Source: Linepithema humile
Lineage: Eukaryota; Arthropoda; Insecta; Hymenoptera; Formicidae
Length of the DNA: 64,000 nucleotides
NCBI RefSeq assembly: GCF_040581485.1
Contig: NC_090129.1
Location: forward strand, 172,501 to 236,500
Reading direction: 5' to 3'
Shown: in pieces, positions 15,201 through 26,134 of the stretch
Numbering within the stretch: the first letter of the stretch is position 1
Layout: each line of letters starts with the position of its first letter
Notes under the pieces: model-generated
What the model was told of the DNA's origin: nothing
Seen by the model: only the letters and a program-made list of their open reading frames with translations
The model's database searches: none
Position numbers and translations under genes: made by a program

Positions 15201-18200
15201 GTATCAGTATCACAACGTCGGTCGACGGTGATCATCATAGCGTGTTTAATGTGTAAAAAATTTATTTTTTTTCCAACATCAGTGATATGCGACTAATCGC
15301 ATTTACGAGTGACGACTTGGGCAACGACCAAGGTTCGGATAAACTGATGACGTATCGCAAGAATGGTAAGACTCATTAATGAATAAACCGGCCAAGGTGG
15401 ATCTTGTGTCTTCTATGTATATGCATATATATGATATGTATATGTACATGTATATGTATATGTATATGCATAGTTGTATAGTTGATGTATGCGTACAAGG
15501 CGAAACGAATGAAGCCAATAAATTGGACAATATTATGCAAATATGGATTAATCCAGAAAATTAAAAGAAACTGTATTATACAGTTGTTGGCATTAAATTT
15601 TGTACTTTAACTTTCATTTGAGATGTTTAGTACATTACAATAGTGGTTCCCAAATAACTAGGGATGTAACGAATATTCGGCATTATTAGGTATTCGGCTT
15701 ATTCGGTTGCTTTTTTTGAATATTCGGTTTGGCCGAATACCAGCAACTATTTGGCCGAATAGTGATTTTTTAAATTAATTGTTCAAGTTCTTAAGGAATA
15801 GAATGAAATAAAATGTAAATATGAATAATTTTAACAGCATTTATTATTAATAAAAAAATAAACATGTATTACCTAAATAAACAATAGAAGACAATAAAAT
15901 AATGTATTTTTGTTTCAGTAAAATAAATTCTGAGAAAATTAAAAATGAAATGAAATTCTTCAATATTAATAAATAAAAATCAGTCATTGCAACAAATTTG
16001 GATTATTAGTGTCAGTCATATTACACTAATATTGATAATTTAATAATGGTAAATTATGGTGCAAAAATATTAGTTTTTCGCCGTTATCTGGAAGCAATCT
16101 ATTCCTTTTTTTCTCATAAACTATTCCAGCTTTGGAAAAGAGACGTTCACTATATACGCTGTTCGCAGGAATACACAAATATTTTTCTGCTAATTTAGAT
16201 AAAATTGGCAGTATTTTTCTGTTGTCATGCCACCATAAAAATGGCGATTCAATCCGCTCTATCAATTTCATGGATAAATAAGTATCAATTTCACAGGACT
16301 TAGTATTACTCTCGGTATTACTACTATTCCTATTAGAAATTGCATTCCCACATGCAGAAGTTGATGCATCACTTGCGTTTGCTATTTCGGAAAAGCATGT
16401 CCAAATGGTCTCTTTTCTTCTGAATGTAGTCAATGATTCATCATCAATATCGTTATTGCTCTCGCTATTATTCAAATCATCACTTTCCAATATTTCGTGT
16501 TCCTGTGAAATTTCTTGCATCTTATGATAAATTTCAATTTTAATCTTAGACGACATGTCGTTATCGAAAAACGCTGTTTTAAAACGAGGATCAAGGAAAG
16601 TTGCATGTGTATAATTTATATTTAATAATATATTATTAAAACGATTATTAACATTTTGTATTAATGAATCTTTCATCGTACCCACGCCAAAAAATGAAAT
16701 TTCTTTTAAAAGATATTTCTTGAGAGAAGCTACAATAGGAATAACTTCAGATATGATTGATTCAGAGGAACTAATTTCTTTGGTTATCTCTTCAAAGGGC
16801 TGTAATAGTTTTAAACAATTTTCTAATAGTGACCACTGATGTGATGATAGGTTGACTATAGCTTCAGTTTCTATAGTAAAAATACTAATAGCCCTTTTTA
16901 ATTCAAATAACCTTTGCAACATATAAAATGTCGAATTCCATCGTGTCTGCACGTCTTGGACTAGTTTCAATGTTGGCATATTCAGTTCTCTTTGTATTGC
17001 TTTCAACTTATAGCAAGCTGCTGGTGAGTGATTAAAATGGGTCACAATTTTGCGACTTACAGCTATTAAATCATTGACGGTGCGTTGTGACTTTAAAGCC
17101 TCAGTCACAACTAATTGAAGCGTATGAATGAAGCATGATTCATTCTGGATATCTAAATTTTTGGTAGCTTTTTTAATATTTGCGCCACTATCTCTGATTA
17201 TTATATAATTTTTATCATTTAAATGCCATTCTTCTATCATCTCTGTGATTATTTTCGCTATATTTTCCCCTGTATGGCTGCCCGGAAAATGTTTTACGTT
17301 TAATGCTGCATGCTTCAATTGAAAATCTTCATTTATGTAATGAATAGTAAAGCTTATATAACTCTCATTAGAAATATTACAAGTCCATATATCAGAAGTG
17401 AAGGCACAATTGCTTATATTCTCAATATCTTTTAAAATTTTAATTCTACATTTCTCATAAATATCTGGTATCACAGTTTCAGAAAAATATGTTTTAAATG
17501 GAATCTTATAACGTGGTTCAGCACATTCCATTAACTTTTGAAAACCTGCGAAGTTATAAACTTATAGGTATATCTACCTAACTATAAATAAATTGTAAAT
17601 CATTATTAAATAAATTGTATTATTAAGTCTTACCAATATCTGTTACAATTGAAAATGGTTGATTGTCTAGTGCAATCATTTCTCCAATTGCCTTGTGCAG
17701 ATTTAGTGATTTCTTATCATTTATATTCCACTTTTGAGTTTTTACGTAATCTGCAATATTTGATTGTTTTTTATTTTCTGCAGACTGACTTTGAAAATTT
17801 TCATTGTATTCTGTTATGTGTTTGTTTTGCAAATGCTTGATCATTGCCGATGTAGTAGCACGTTTTCCAATACCACCCCGTGATATTGGAATTTTACATA
17901 GTAAACATATTGCTTTTGTATTGTCATCACTATGTATTTCAAAGAAGTCCCAGATTTTGCTTCTTTTATTCATATTGCACAGTTTTTTTGAGACTACTTA
18001 TTTTGAGGTTACAAACTAGAAACAACATAACATGTGAGTGAACAGTTGAATATTATAAACTATAATCTTATACGGAACTGTAATGATTTAACAGTTCCGC
18101 GTTAGATGGCTCTTTCGTCACTATTCGGCCGCCGAATATTCGGTATTCGGTCATGTAACATCACCGAATATTCGATATTCGGTTTTTTCAAAAATCAGTA

Positions 18201-19619
18201 TTTGTTTCATCTCTACAAATAACTCACAAAAATAAAAAAGTTTTTTTTATCAAAATCTGTTTGGAATAGTGACACAGATCACCTTCTCACTTTCCTCTGT
18301 AATATATAGGTGCAATAAGTATGTTTCTACAATAAATCTACCACGTATTTCACGCATTAAAAAAGTGCGCGCGCGCGCGTGTGTGTGTTTGTGTGTGTGT
18401 AGCTCAAATTATTTCTATTTTTTTAAATAAAAATCTTGTAGATAATCTTGAACTGTTTATATAAAACATTGTTATTTTAATTTATTTAATATTATATTGT
18501 AGTACCGCGGAAAATTATCGAGAGTTGTAAAAAAATCTAACACTTTTGCAATATTAGCCTTTGTATTAGTTGTATCACGATTGAGTCTCATTTATTCAAA
18601 ACTATTGTGAATCAACACGTTTTTATGTTGTATAAACGAGATTCCTAAGAAACGGGAACAATTTTCCCGCATAGAAGGACGATTTTTCCGCACAGAGAAT
18701 GTCATCCAGGAACAATGCTGGACGATTATCGATCTTCACGAAACGCAAGACACTGGACAGTCGACAGCGGAGTCAATCGCAGATGCTGCCCCGTCCATTA
18801 AATGCCGTCTTATATCACGCAGGCGATATATAGGTCGCGCACGTGCAGCGGCACACGTTCTACGAATTTTCCGAGGCTCATCGAGTCGAAAACCAGATGA
18901 CGAAGTCATCCGCGATGTTTCATATCATCCGCCTACGCGAAGATACATCAAATTCTCTACGGGATATTTTGAATATTTTACTTACAAACTTTTCGAATGA
19001 TTCGAGATTTGGTAATTATCAAAGCATGTAACAAAGCGAGTTTGAACATTATCTTTAACATGAATCATAACGGATATGTCAGATTTATCAAGTCTCAAAG
19101 ATCTATCAAAGATTTTAGCTATTAATTTTTAAAAATTTTATTTTAAATTACATTTCATTTTTTTAATTACAATAGCTGTAAATTTTTAATCTATAAACTT
19201 AAAATTGAACGAGTTTTCAGAGAGATTGAGTTTCAGAGCTGCAAACATTTCTCATTTAATCTCAAGTGAATTTTACTTCAACAGATTCCCAATATTACAG
19301 GATTTGTTTTATATATGCAGCAAAATGCTTAAAATATTTAACATCGAAACTTGCGAACAAATGACTTTTTTCCTCGATATGCTTACTACTGAAAATTCAA
19401 TGAAAACATCTGTATAAAGTGACTTGTGTGTATAGCGAAACGCGTTTCATGCATTTGAATTCTTTCAGAATAAACAGTCATGATCCTTAGCCAACTATTC
19501 TCGTTTAATAGATGAAAGACAGGCATGCGATATATATGTACTTAATATTACTTGAAAAAATATTCAAGACGATGAATTGACTCACCCTTGAACGAATTTC
19601 GGACGAGAGTCATGCTCAT
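226..19619 (-). CDS. zfh1: Zfh1/ZEB-family zinc-finger homeodomain transcription factor
   Basis: Nuclear DNA-binding repressor; in Drosophila zfh1 acts in mesoderm, neurons and stem cells. Coding exons, in transcription order: 19619-19586, 5681-5371, 3694-3554, 3431-3134, 2549-2188, 1901-1548, 1409-1077, 1005-843, 419-226. All joins are GT-AG and phase-consistent, giving 729 aa. Domain order is the ZEB architecture: C2H2 fingers at about residues 76-97, 117-137, 148-168 and a C2HC finger at 176-198; a homeodomain at about 454-512 with helix 3 VWFQNSRARDRR; a CtBP-binding motif PLDLSKK at about 539; then fingers at 644-664, 672-692 and 700-724. The third and sixth fingers are near duplicates (KFKHHL, KHKHHL), as expected for the paired clusters. 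A polyglutamine run precedes finger 1. The stop is TAA at 226-228 and the 3' UTR leaves the window. The start is uncertain: the frame stays open upstream of the chosen ATG through an acidic run. Family identity is very sure; the first exon is moderately sure. Confidence 0.93.
3820..4632. repeat. Long inverted repeat (Penelope-like terminal repeats), in zfh1 intron
   Basis: Two arms face each other around a short AT-rich centre near 4425. The core arms, 4262-4420 and 4430-4590, differ at only about two positions. Homology continues outward (about 3820-3861 against 4591-4632), interrupted on the left by an inserted MITE. Each arm carries CTGAAGA, a short hairpin, then GAAACGTC, which resembles the hammerhead-ribozyme core reported in Penelope-like retroelements. 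Family assignment is inference; the inverted repeat itself is plain. Confidence 0.75.
3862..4261. mobile_element. TA-flanked MITE with CACTCAAAAAAAT terminal repeats
   Basis: The ends read TACACTCAAAAAAAT and ATTTTTTTGAGTGTA, giving about 13 bp terminal inverted repeats flanked by TA. The element interrupts the left arm of a larger palindrome, and the intact right arm shows the empty site, supporting a TA duplication. This is typical of Tc1/mariner-derived MITEs. The 400 bp have no coding capacity. The superfamily is inferred from TA and the repeats only. Confidence 0.7.
5502..5522 (-). repeat. CAG repeat coding polyglutamine in zfh1 exon 2
   Basis: Seven CTG units on the plus strand read as CAG on the zfh1 strand and code for QQQQQQQ, just before the first zinc finger and after a Gly/Ser-rich low-complexity segment. 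Confidence 0.85.
5682..15658. other. zfh1 intron 1, 3' part: no gene seen
   Basis: AT-rich DNA without supportable exons; the open frames are short and unlike known proteins. Three more GC-rich patches stand out at about 6.96-7.35 kb, 12.0-12.4 kb and 13.8-14.1 kb. They could be enhancers or alternative promoters of zfh1. A small CA tract lies at about 6518 and a TATATG-type repeat at about 15.42-15.47 kb. Confidence 0.5.
12040..12400. promoter_or_regulatory. CpG-rich island in zfh1 intron 1
   Basis: A GC- and CpG-rich patch in an AT-rich intron. It contains a CRE-like TTACGTCA near 12082, a tandem GACGCTGCC repeat near 12190-12210, and an AAGATGGCGGC motif on the minus strand near 12275, which matches the YY1/Pho consensus and is often found at promoters or start codons. 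A minus-strand ATG lies inside that motif but no good splice donor follows. Promoter or enhancer role is inference. Confidence 0.35.
15659..18215 (-). mobile_element. hAT DNA transposon, apparently complete
   Basis: The 2557 bp element is bounded by an 8 bp target-site duplication CAAATAAC (15651-15658 and 18216-18223). Terminal inverted repeats are TAGGGATGTAACGAAT at the left and TAGAGATGAAACAAAT when the right end is read inward. The subterminal regions are rich in the motif CGAATATTCGG, probable transposase-binding repeats. It encodes one BED-finger transposase on the minus strand and lies in zfh1 intron 1, in the same orientation as zfh1. Confidence 0.93.
16026..17973 (-). CDS. hAT transposase with BED zinc finger (two exons)
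   Basis: The enzyme cuts and pastes the surrounding element. Exon 1 is 17973-17634 and exon 2 is 17545-16026; a short GT-AG intron joins them in phase, giving 619 aa with no stop or frameshift. The N-terminal BED finger has CLLC near residue 23 and HLQNKH near residue 47. The RNaseH-like core shows the hAT aspartate motifs SDIW (D about 165) and RDSG (D about 232), followed by CFIH and RWNST. The C-terminal hATC dimerisation block has the family pattern SERLFSKAG...RNRL. The junction reads TDIG-FQKLMECAEPRYK, as in ZBED-like transposases. The open frame plus target-site duplications suggest a young copy. Activity is not shown. An alternative is a domesticated gene, but the intact element termini argue against it. 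Confidence 0.92.
18224..19585. other. zfh1 intron 1, 5' part: no gene seen
   Basis: Non-coding. It contains a (GC)n/(GT)n tract at about 18366-18400 and a moderately GC-rich patch at about 18.65-18.95 kb. No exon, repeat family or RNA gene could be supported. Confidence 0.5.
19586..19619 (-). other. zfh1: zfh1 first coding exon (proposed start MSMTLVRNSFK)
   Basis: The exon ends CAAGG before gtgag and leaves one base of phase. The next exon (acceptor at 5682) needs exactly one base, so both join in frame as ...NSFK-G-EDDAG. The chosen ATG is 19617-19619, with a second ATG two codons later. The frame stays open upstream to a TAG at about 19798, through a run of eleven glutamates, but no upstream ATG is in frame. 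Either this is the translated start, or a 5' exon splices to an AG near 19798 and adds the acidic stretch. Confidence 0.6.
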
Positions 19620-19747
19620 ATTCGCGCGAGCCGGTGCCTTAAGGGTTATGTCCGGCGGCACCTCTTCCTCCTCTTCTTCTTCCTCCTCCTCCTCCAGCTC
19701 CGACTCCTCGACGTCGCGGCCAGGTTCCGTTCTCCGGCTGGGGAGCG

Positions 19748-19789
19748 TCAGCACGATCTTCGTTTCACGACGACGAGTTCGTTGTCCAT
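19748..19789 (-). other. Short upstream ORF in the zfh1 leader
   Basis: An ATG at 19787-19789 opens a 13-codon frame (MDNELVVVKRRSC) that ends in TGA about 130 bases before the proposed zfh1 ATG, in another frame. If the transcript starts further upstream this would be a uORF that could lower translation of the main frame. Seen in sequence only; transcription start is unknown. Confidence 0.3.
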
Positions 19790-20793
19790 TGACGTTCTAA
19801 GGCACAGCAGCATATCATTATCGCTGCAATTTCTCTTTCTTCTCTCGCGTGTACTTTCAACTGCCACTGCCCTCACGATCACCTCGTCGTGACATGCGCA
19901 TGCGGATATCTAACGTTATCACTCCCTTATCCGTTATCACTCGGCTATCTATCCGCCCTTCGATTCTGTGATTTTAACGCGGCTCGAAACGTGAATCGGG
20001 ACGAACCGCTCATTTCATAGTTGCGATGTGACTACGCGCGCGAGACGCCGATGGCGATGACATTGGGCGACACGATGCCAACCTGATCGACGACGCACTG
20101 TTGGACGATGATGTGCGACCAACAACACCGGCAGTCGACATTAAAAGCACGCGCTTCGCGCGAAACACAGAGTAACCACGCGTCGTCTCTTACAGAGAGC
20201 TTTAGGCTACAGTCGTTTCCACTTATGTAGACGAGATCACGTTATCCTGTTATTATGATAGAAGGGCTAACATGTGGACGACGTAGGCACGGACGTAGTG
20301 AAGAAAGTAGCGACTGTCAAAGAGGAAATAAACGCGCAACAGGACGGAAAATTTCGATTTCAAGCGCCGGTGATCCGTCCTTTTCACACGTTCGGAAATT
20401 CGGAAATTCACACAATCGGCGCGATGCGATGTAACACGCGAGATGCAACAAACAATAGGCGGCAATTACTTGCGCCTAATTCTTCCTTGTCGATTTTAGA
20501 TGAGTGTTGCAACATCTTTCAGAAGACTCGCAAATTTTCAAAATATCTGTTCCAATCATTTTTGGTTATAGTATCGCAGCGATTCTTCTTGTCTTCCTCG
20601 CAGCTCGCCGTTGTGATGGCCGTGATTGTGCTCGTTGTCGATACGGTGGACGGTTGAAATGCGGTGACGACGGCCAACTACACTTTGTAAATAATCATTG
20701 CACTCGCGCGCGCGTATATCTCGGGAGATCGTGCGGACGCGTGCAACGCCGAAAAGTGCGGGGGAAGGAGCGAGAAACAAACACAGAAAGAGA

Positions 20794-20842
20794 GAGAAAC
20801 AGAGAGAGAGAGAGAGAGAGAGAGAAAGAAAGAGAGGAGAGA
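20794..20842. repeat. GA microsatellite
   Basis: An imperfect (GA)n tract interrupted by A-rich units, on the plus strand. Confidence 0.85.
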
Positions 20843-21690
20843 AGAGGGAGAGGCAACTCGGATGCTGCAGGATATATTCACAGGAATATCGCGCACAAGA
20901 ATGCACGCTCTTTTTCCTTACACTTCTTGTAAAGTCACTTTTTCTTTCTTCTCCTTCTCCATCTCCTACTCTTCCACCGCCTCCTTCTTCCTCCCTTTAT
21001 TCATCCACTACCACCTTTAGCCTTTCGATTAAAAGCCCGATCTTCGCATCGCACATCACAGATGCAGAAGAAAACGAAAAAAAAGCACTTTCGATCGCGA
21101 TCTCGGTAATGAGAGATGGACAATGACGGCGGCGGGTGACTACGCGCGCGAGGGAGATCAGAGAAAATGGGAGAGGGACAAGACACGACGGATACGAGAC
21201 GGTCAGCGTGAAGGAACGAGAGACGGGAAAAGCGAAAGAGAATGAGGTTAGCGGATGTGTCAGGGCATAGTAAAGAGACAGTGCAGGGACAATGACAAAG
21301 CAGAAGACGGTTCGATGCGTTACTAGCAGCCCTCGCGCCGAGTAGAGAAGCTAGAAGCACCGGTAAAACACACGAGTCCCTAACTAACACACACGAAGAC
21401 AGATCGGGAACTGCTTTGGAGTTTACTATAGGATGGGACTGAGATGGTGATGGCGGCCGTGCAGCAGCCAGCCACCGCCCCCATGCTTCTTCTCTCTTTC
21501 CCACCACCTCTATCTGCCTCTCTCGTTCTCACTCCTGCGAGCCCGCGTCGTTACCGCAGCCGCGCGCTTGCCGTGTATCTCCCCTCCATTTTGTGTCGAA
21601 CCTCCCTCTCCGATATCGAGATCAGTCTCTCCCCTCCGTTGGTATACGACACGCTAGAATTCCCCTTTGCTCCTCTTACTTTTCACTCGT

Positions 21691-21691
<1 letters not shown>

Positions 21692-21733
<42 letters not shown>
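21692..21733. repeat. CT microsatellite
   Basis: A nearly perfect (CT)n run of about 40 bases. Confidence 0.9.
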
Positions 21734-21736
<3 letters not shown>

Positions 21737-23388
21737 GCACGCTCGCAACCCTCGCGTGGCTACGGCCGATGAAATCTCTCCCCTGCGTCCTCCGTCTACG
21801 GTGAGCCAACTCTCTTCCTCCCGTCCATCACCAACGCACTGCCACCGCTCTGCTGCTCGCCGTTCCTGGAGCCGCGAGATGTTATCCTCGAGCGATTCGT
21901 CGTGTGTGTATGTGTGTGTGCGCTATATATCCGTCTGTCCGCCGTGCCGTGCCGTCGCCACATCCCCTACCTGCGTCGCGTTCCCCTACGTCAACGTCGA
22001 CGTGCGCGTCGGTCGCAATCAAGGCTAGGAGCGTATCAGTTGTTCGCGCGCACCTCGCTCTATGTTTATTTCGATCGAGTGATCGGTGCGAAGAGTTGGT
22101 CGGACTTTTAAGCCAACGACACTAAAAAAAGAGAAAAAAAGCTATAAACAGATCGATGAATCGAGGTGATCCTTGTGATTTCATAGTTTACCGCTTATAT
22201 CTTATTGCTTTGCGATGAAAAATACAACGTACCCTATATCGTTTGTGCACTTGTAACGTTTAATTATTTTCAGAATACTTAATGCATGCACTTTCTCTCA
22301 ATGACACATTTATTTATTCGTTTTAATGCCTTTTCTACGTGAAACTAAAGAGTAACTAAATAAAATAAAATTAAATATATATGTACCTATATATACTAAG
22401 GCATACATAATTTAATAAAATTGAAAGGTAGATTCACATTTATGAGTTTTACATACAAATTATGTACAGAGTACATGAAAACAGTCCGTGCCGAAGAAAT
22501 CAAATTACAAATGCAAAATATCTTCAAGTACTCCTTGCTTAAAAGAAGCATAGTCATAGTATATTAATACGCTAAAGAGAGAATTTTCATAAATCCAACG
22601 TCTGCGTCTCTTACTTGAAATTTGATTAAAGTAGATGTTATAATTATCTTTGCTTTACAAAAATTGAAATCACTCTGATAGTAAAGCTTAATAAGAAGGG
22701 AAATGTATTGCCTCTGGAAGTAAAGTATACTAATTTCAACATTTATATTGCTATTTTACAGAATTGCAAAAGCGATTTATAGATTGTAGAGAAAGCAGAT
22801 TTTTACGCATGTTTGTAATGGTAGTTTATTCGTTAAATATATCGACGGGTCCTTATCGCAACGCGCTTGTTAACCGGAAACCACGGTATCTTTGCCTTTG
22901 GCTGACACGCGGACGTTGTTGCTTCGTTCTTTATCTGACAAGTGAAAGGATGCGCACGTTGTATGGAGATGCGTGTACGGTATGGCCGCTTCCTTCGAAG
23001 CATGCTGCTCGAAAAAGAGAGGGAAAAAAAGAGGGTCGGCCGCGTAAGAAGAAAATGGTGCCTCGGGTCTGAGAAGGGAGAGAATTTTAGTATTGGCTGA
23101 CCTGTGACTTATCACAATGCGGGAACGGAATCAAAGTTGCTTTCTTTAATGCTTTTGCCGAGGTTTTATCGGTTTTAAAACGAGTTGTTCGGTGTTTAAA
23201 GAGGAGGAAGATTTCTCTAAGATGCGTATACTTGTAAATTTTTTTTTAAAAGAATATCAACATAGGAAATTTGGAATTTTGTTCCAATATAAAATTAGGT
23301 CCAATAATAAATTAAGAGACGAAATTTTCAATTAAAGTGTACATGCAACTATATGTATAAATGATGAAATTTAAAAAATCAGTAAATA

Positions 23389-23443
23389 AGAGAGAGAGGG
23401 AGAGAGAGAGAGAGAGAGGGAGGGAGGAGGGAGGGAGGGAGCA
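23389..23443. repeat. GA/GGGA microsatellite
   Basis: A purine tract of (GA)n grading into GGGA units. Confidence 0.85.
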
Positions 23444-26005
23444 ATATACTTATACAAAATTTAGTACATAAAATTATAAAACCCAAGTATTTAATAATTA
23501 CATTAATGAGTCTAGCCATCAATCTAATAAGTTGCGTCGTATATATCGCATCATACAGACGCAAAATGCAGAATCAATTTTTTCTAAATACGTGTATAAC
23601 GCGCATGGCATGTTTAACGAGGTTAAATGTGAAACACTAATTATGCGGTGAAGAGAAATAGCAAAAGTAGCGCGCGATAATGTTCGTGCGCTCGCGGTTA
23701 TCTGCGTTTAATTTCCTTGACTTTTCACCGCTGTAAAGTACGCGATATGTTCACGGAGAAGACAGGGATTGCTTATTCTGTTGTAGCTCATAATATGTAT
23801 AGATGCACATCAGTATGAAAAATTTCAACTTCAACGATACAATGATAATTAGGGACCGGATGTTGATGACACACTCTTTTCAACACACATCGCGCATATA
23901 ATACTTATGTATTCACTACAAATTTTAGTTAGAAAATGTTTTGATTGTAAAAATATATAGATTATACATGCTTACTTATTGTCATTTTGTTTTTTAATCT
24001 TTTCCTGTTTCACTTTATTATTTTATTTTAGAAAGAAAGATCTTAGAGATCTAATAGTTTCTATTTAAATTTCTGAATACATTGTTTTGGACGATCTCAA
24101 AATCAAAATTCCTCCCAACAGTATCGCTAATATTTTACTTCCAAAGTATTATAAACAATATGTATTTTCTTGGAATAAGTCTGTGGAACATTCTTCCCCG
24201 AATGTAGACTTTCTGAGAAAGGAAAGCGAATACACAAATTGTTCTATGAAGAAATCATTGATCACAGGTGAAACCGAGCATAAATAAGATAGCAACATGA
24301 ACTGCATTATCTTTTATAGGTGAATAGATATGAGATTTAAAACAATCTAACACATATAACGGAATATAAAGGAATATAGATATGAGATTGTTATGAAGCT
24401 ACGCCTTATTGAGACCTATTTACGTTGTTAATGTATGTACGTATGCGATTATAATTTGCGTTATCAGTATACGCAATGCGAGATATAACACTTGAAATCG
24501 CACCGGCTTTTGTAAACATTGCACCTTCTATCGACGTCTATAAGAAATCGTTCTCCTGAAAAATAAAGCGGCATCTTATTCTCTACGATAAAAAATGTAT
24601 TCTTATGGAATAAAGTTTTTCTCCCCGACACAGCGATCTAGATGGGTATGTATCTCGAGCTTTTGTCACACTCGTTACTCTCATCCCGCCCAAGCTGACG
24701 CGGTTAATCAATCGGCGGACCGAGGACAACACACATACATACACACACATACACACACGTCTTAGTCACGGGTTCTTCCAAATTCAGCGGTCGGAATCAA
24801 TGTGGCGATTCCGTTTCCCTCTTGACGCCTCTCCTCTCTCGTGACGGCTCTCGTTCTCCTTTCTAGTCTCTCATCTCAACTCGAGTACGCCCGCTCGCTT
24901 CTCGTCGTTACGTCGAAGGCGTAGCGAGACCGGCGACGTGGTAGCGGCACACTGTCCGTTACTATTATTAGTGTGCAGCTGCCTGCGAATTACTGAATGA
25001 AAACGAAGGACCGCCTCGGAACAATGTCTGAAGGAAAGAGAGAGAGAGAGAGGAAGAAGTAGCTTCGTGCGCACGAGAGCGAGCGGCACCGTTAAACAAC
25101 AGGCGTCGGACAATGATCGTAATCGAAGCCGAACTACCGTCTCGCGCGCGACAGACACGCTGCAAATTAATCGGTCCTTGCTGTGTAATCTTTCATCAAC
25201 AAGCCTTTTAATAGTTAAAAAAAAATTGATTTTTACCTCTCGAGAAATCTCAGTTTGTTTCGCTTACTAGTGTTTGGAAATCCTGCCTCAGCAGGTAATT
25301 TTCAGATGTAGGTGTCAAATTTAGGTTCAAAAGATTACACTCAGGTAAACCTTTTGGACAACATTTTGCACACATCTGTATTAGCTGAGATATCGTCTAT
25401 TTCACAAGTATACAGATTGCTATTTTGCTTGCAGTAGCTATACGCACAAAACTAAATTTTTTGTAGTTATCTTCTGGTTTTTCTATTCAGCTTTTTTTCC
25501 GTTCTACATCGATCTACATATGATCTATCTATACGAACTATATCGATCAATATAAAAAATTTTCAATTTTGTGTGTGTTATCACAGAAATCTGAAACATA
25601 GGAGTTGCTGGGTTGGAGCATAATACACGGCAGAGAGAAAATATAAATCAGAAAATGCAATATAATAAATTGATTTACAAATAAATTTAGTTTTGTTGCA
25701 TGCAACTAATGGTGTCTCTTTCGTATTATTCTTTCGTACTTTTGCATCTTGTTTCTTGGCATTATATTACACTGATATGTAATATCGCGCAATTACGCTC
25801 ATCTGCGTGCATACGTCGATCTATATTCGCGGGGGCATCGCTTCAGGGCAAAGATGGTCTGCGGAAGATCGACGGAGGGAGCGTTGTCGCGTCAACAAGT
25901 ACGTCGGCTCAGGCAACGGCCGAACGAAAATGTATGACACTTCCTCTTGCGTGGATATTTTTTTGTGTTGGTTAAACGAGAGGCGTCGAGCGAAGCAGCG
26001 ATCGC

Positions 26006-26041
26006 GCGATACAGAGCGCGATACGGAGCGCGATACGGAGC
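26006..26041. repeat. Three copies of a 12-mer (gcgatacggagc)
   Basis: Three tandem units with one mismatch in the first, in a GC-rich island. No function evident. Confidence 0.6.
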
Positions 26042-26120
26042 AAGACGAACCGAATCGAGCCGAGAGCAAACCGCCTTCTATTCGGCCAGTACTGGCAATT
26101 AGAGCCAATAGCATCTTCTT

Positions 26121-26134
26121 CCCCCCCCCCCCCC
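26121..26134. repeat. Poly-C tract
   Basis: Fourteen consecutive C bases in a pyrimidine-rich stretch; its length may be unreliable. Confidence 0.8.

Larger units (their letters stand above)
19800..22130 (-). promoter_or_regulatory. GC-rich presumed 5' region/promoter of zfh1
   Basis: Unlike the AT-rich surroundings, this region is GC-rich and pyrimidine/purine-biased, with a GA tract at about 20.80 kb and a CT tract at about 21.69-21.73 kb. Such GA/CT-rich sequence is common at insect developmental promoters bound by GAGA-type factors. It directly precedes the first zfh1 coding exon. Open frames here are low-complexity readings of these tracts. No TATA box or start site could be fixed. Confidence 0.4.

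Noticed and set aside
20504..22125. Several open frames of 100-194 codons on both strands
   Set aside because: They are readings of GA/CT-rich low-complexity sequence, overlap each other on both strands and show no domain or splice continuity.
24871..25165. Candidate extra 5' zfh1 exon on the minus strand
   Set aside because: Low-complexity Leu/Ser run from a GA tract, with no donor site found that would join to the zfh1 exons.
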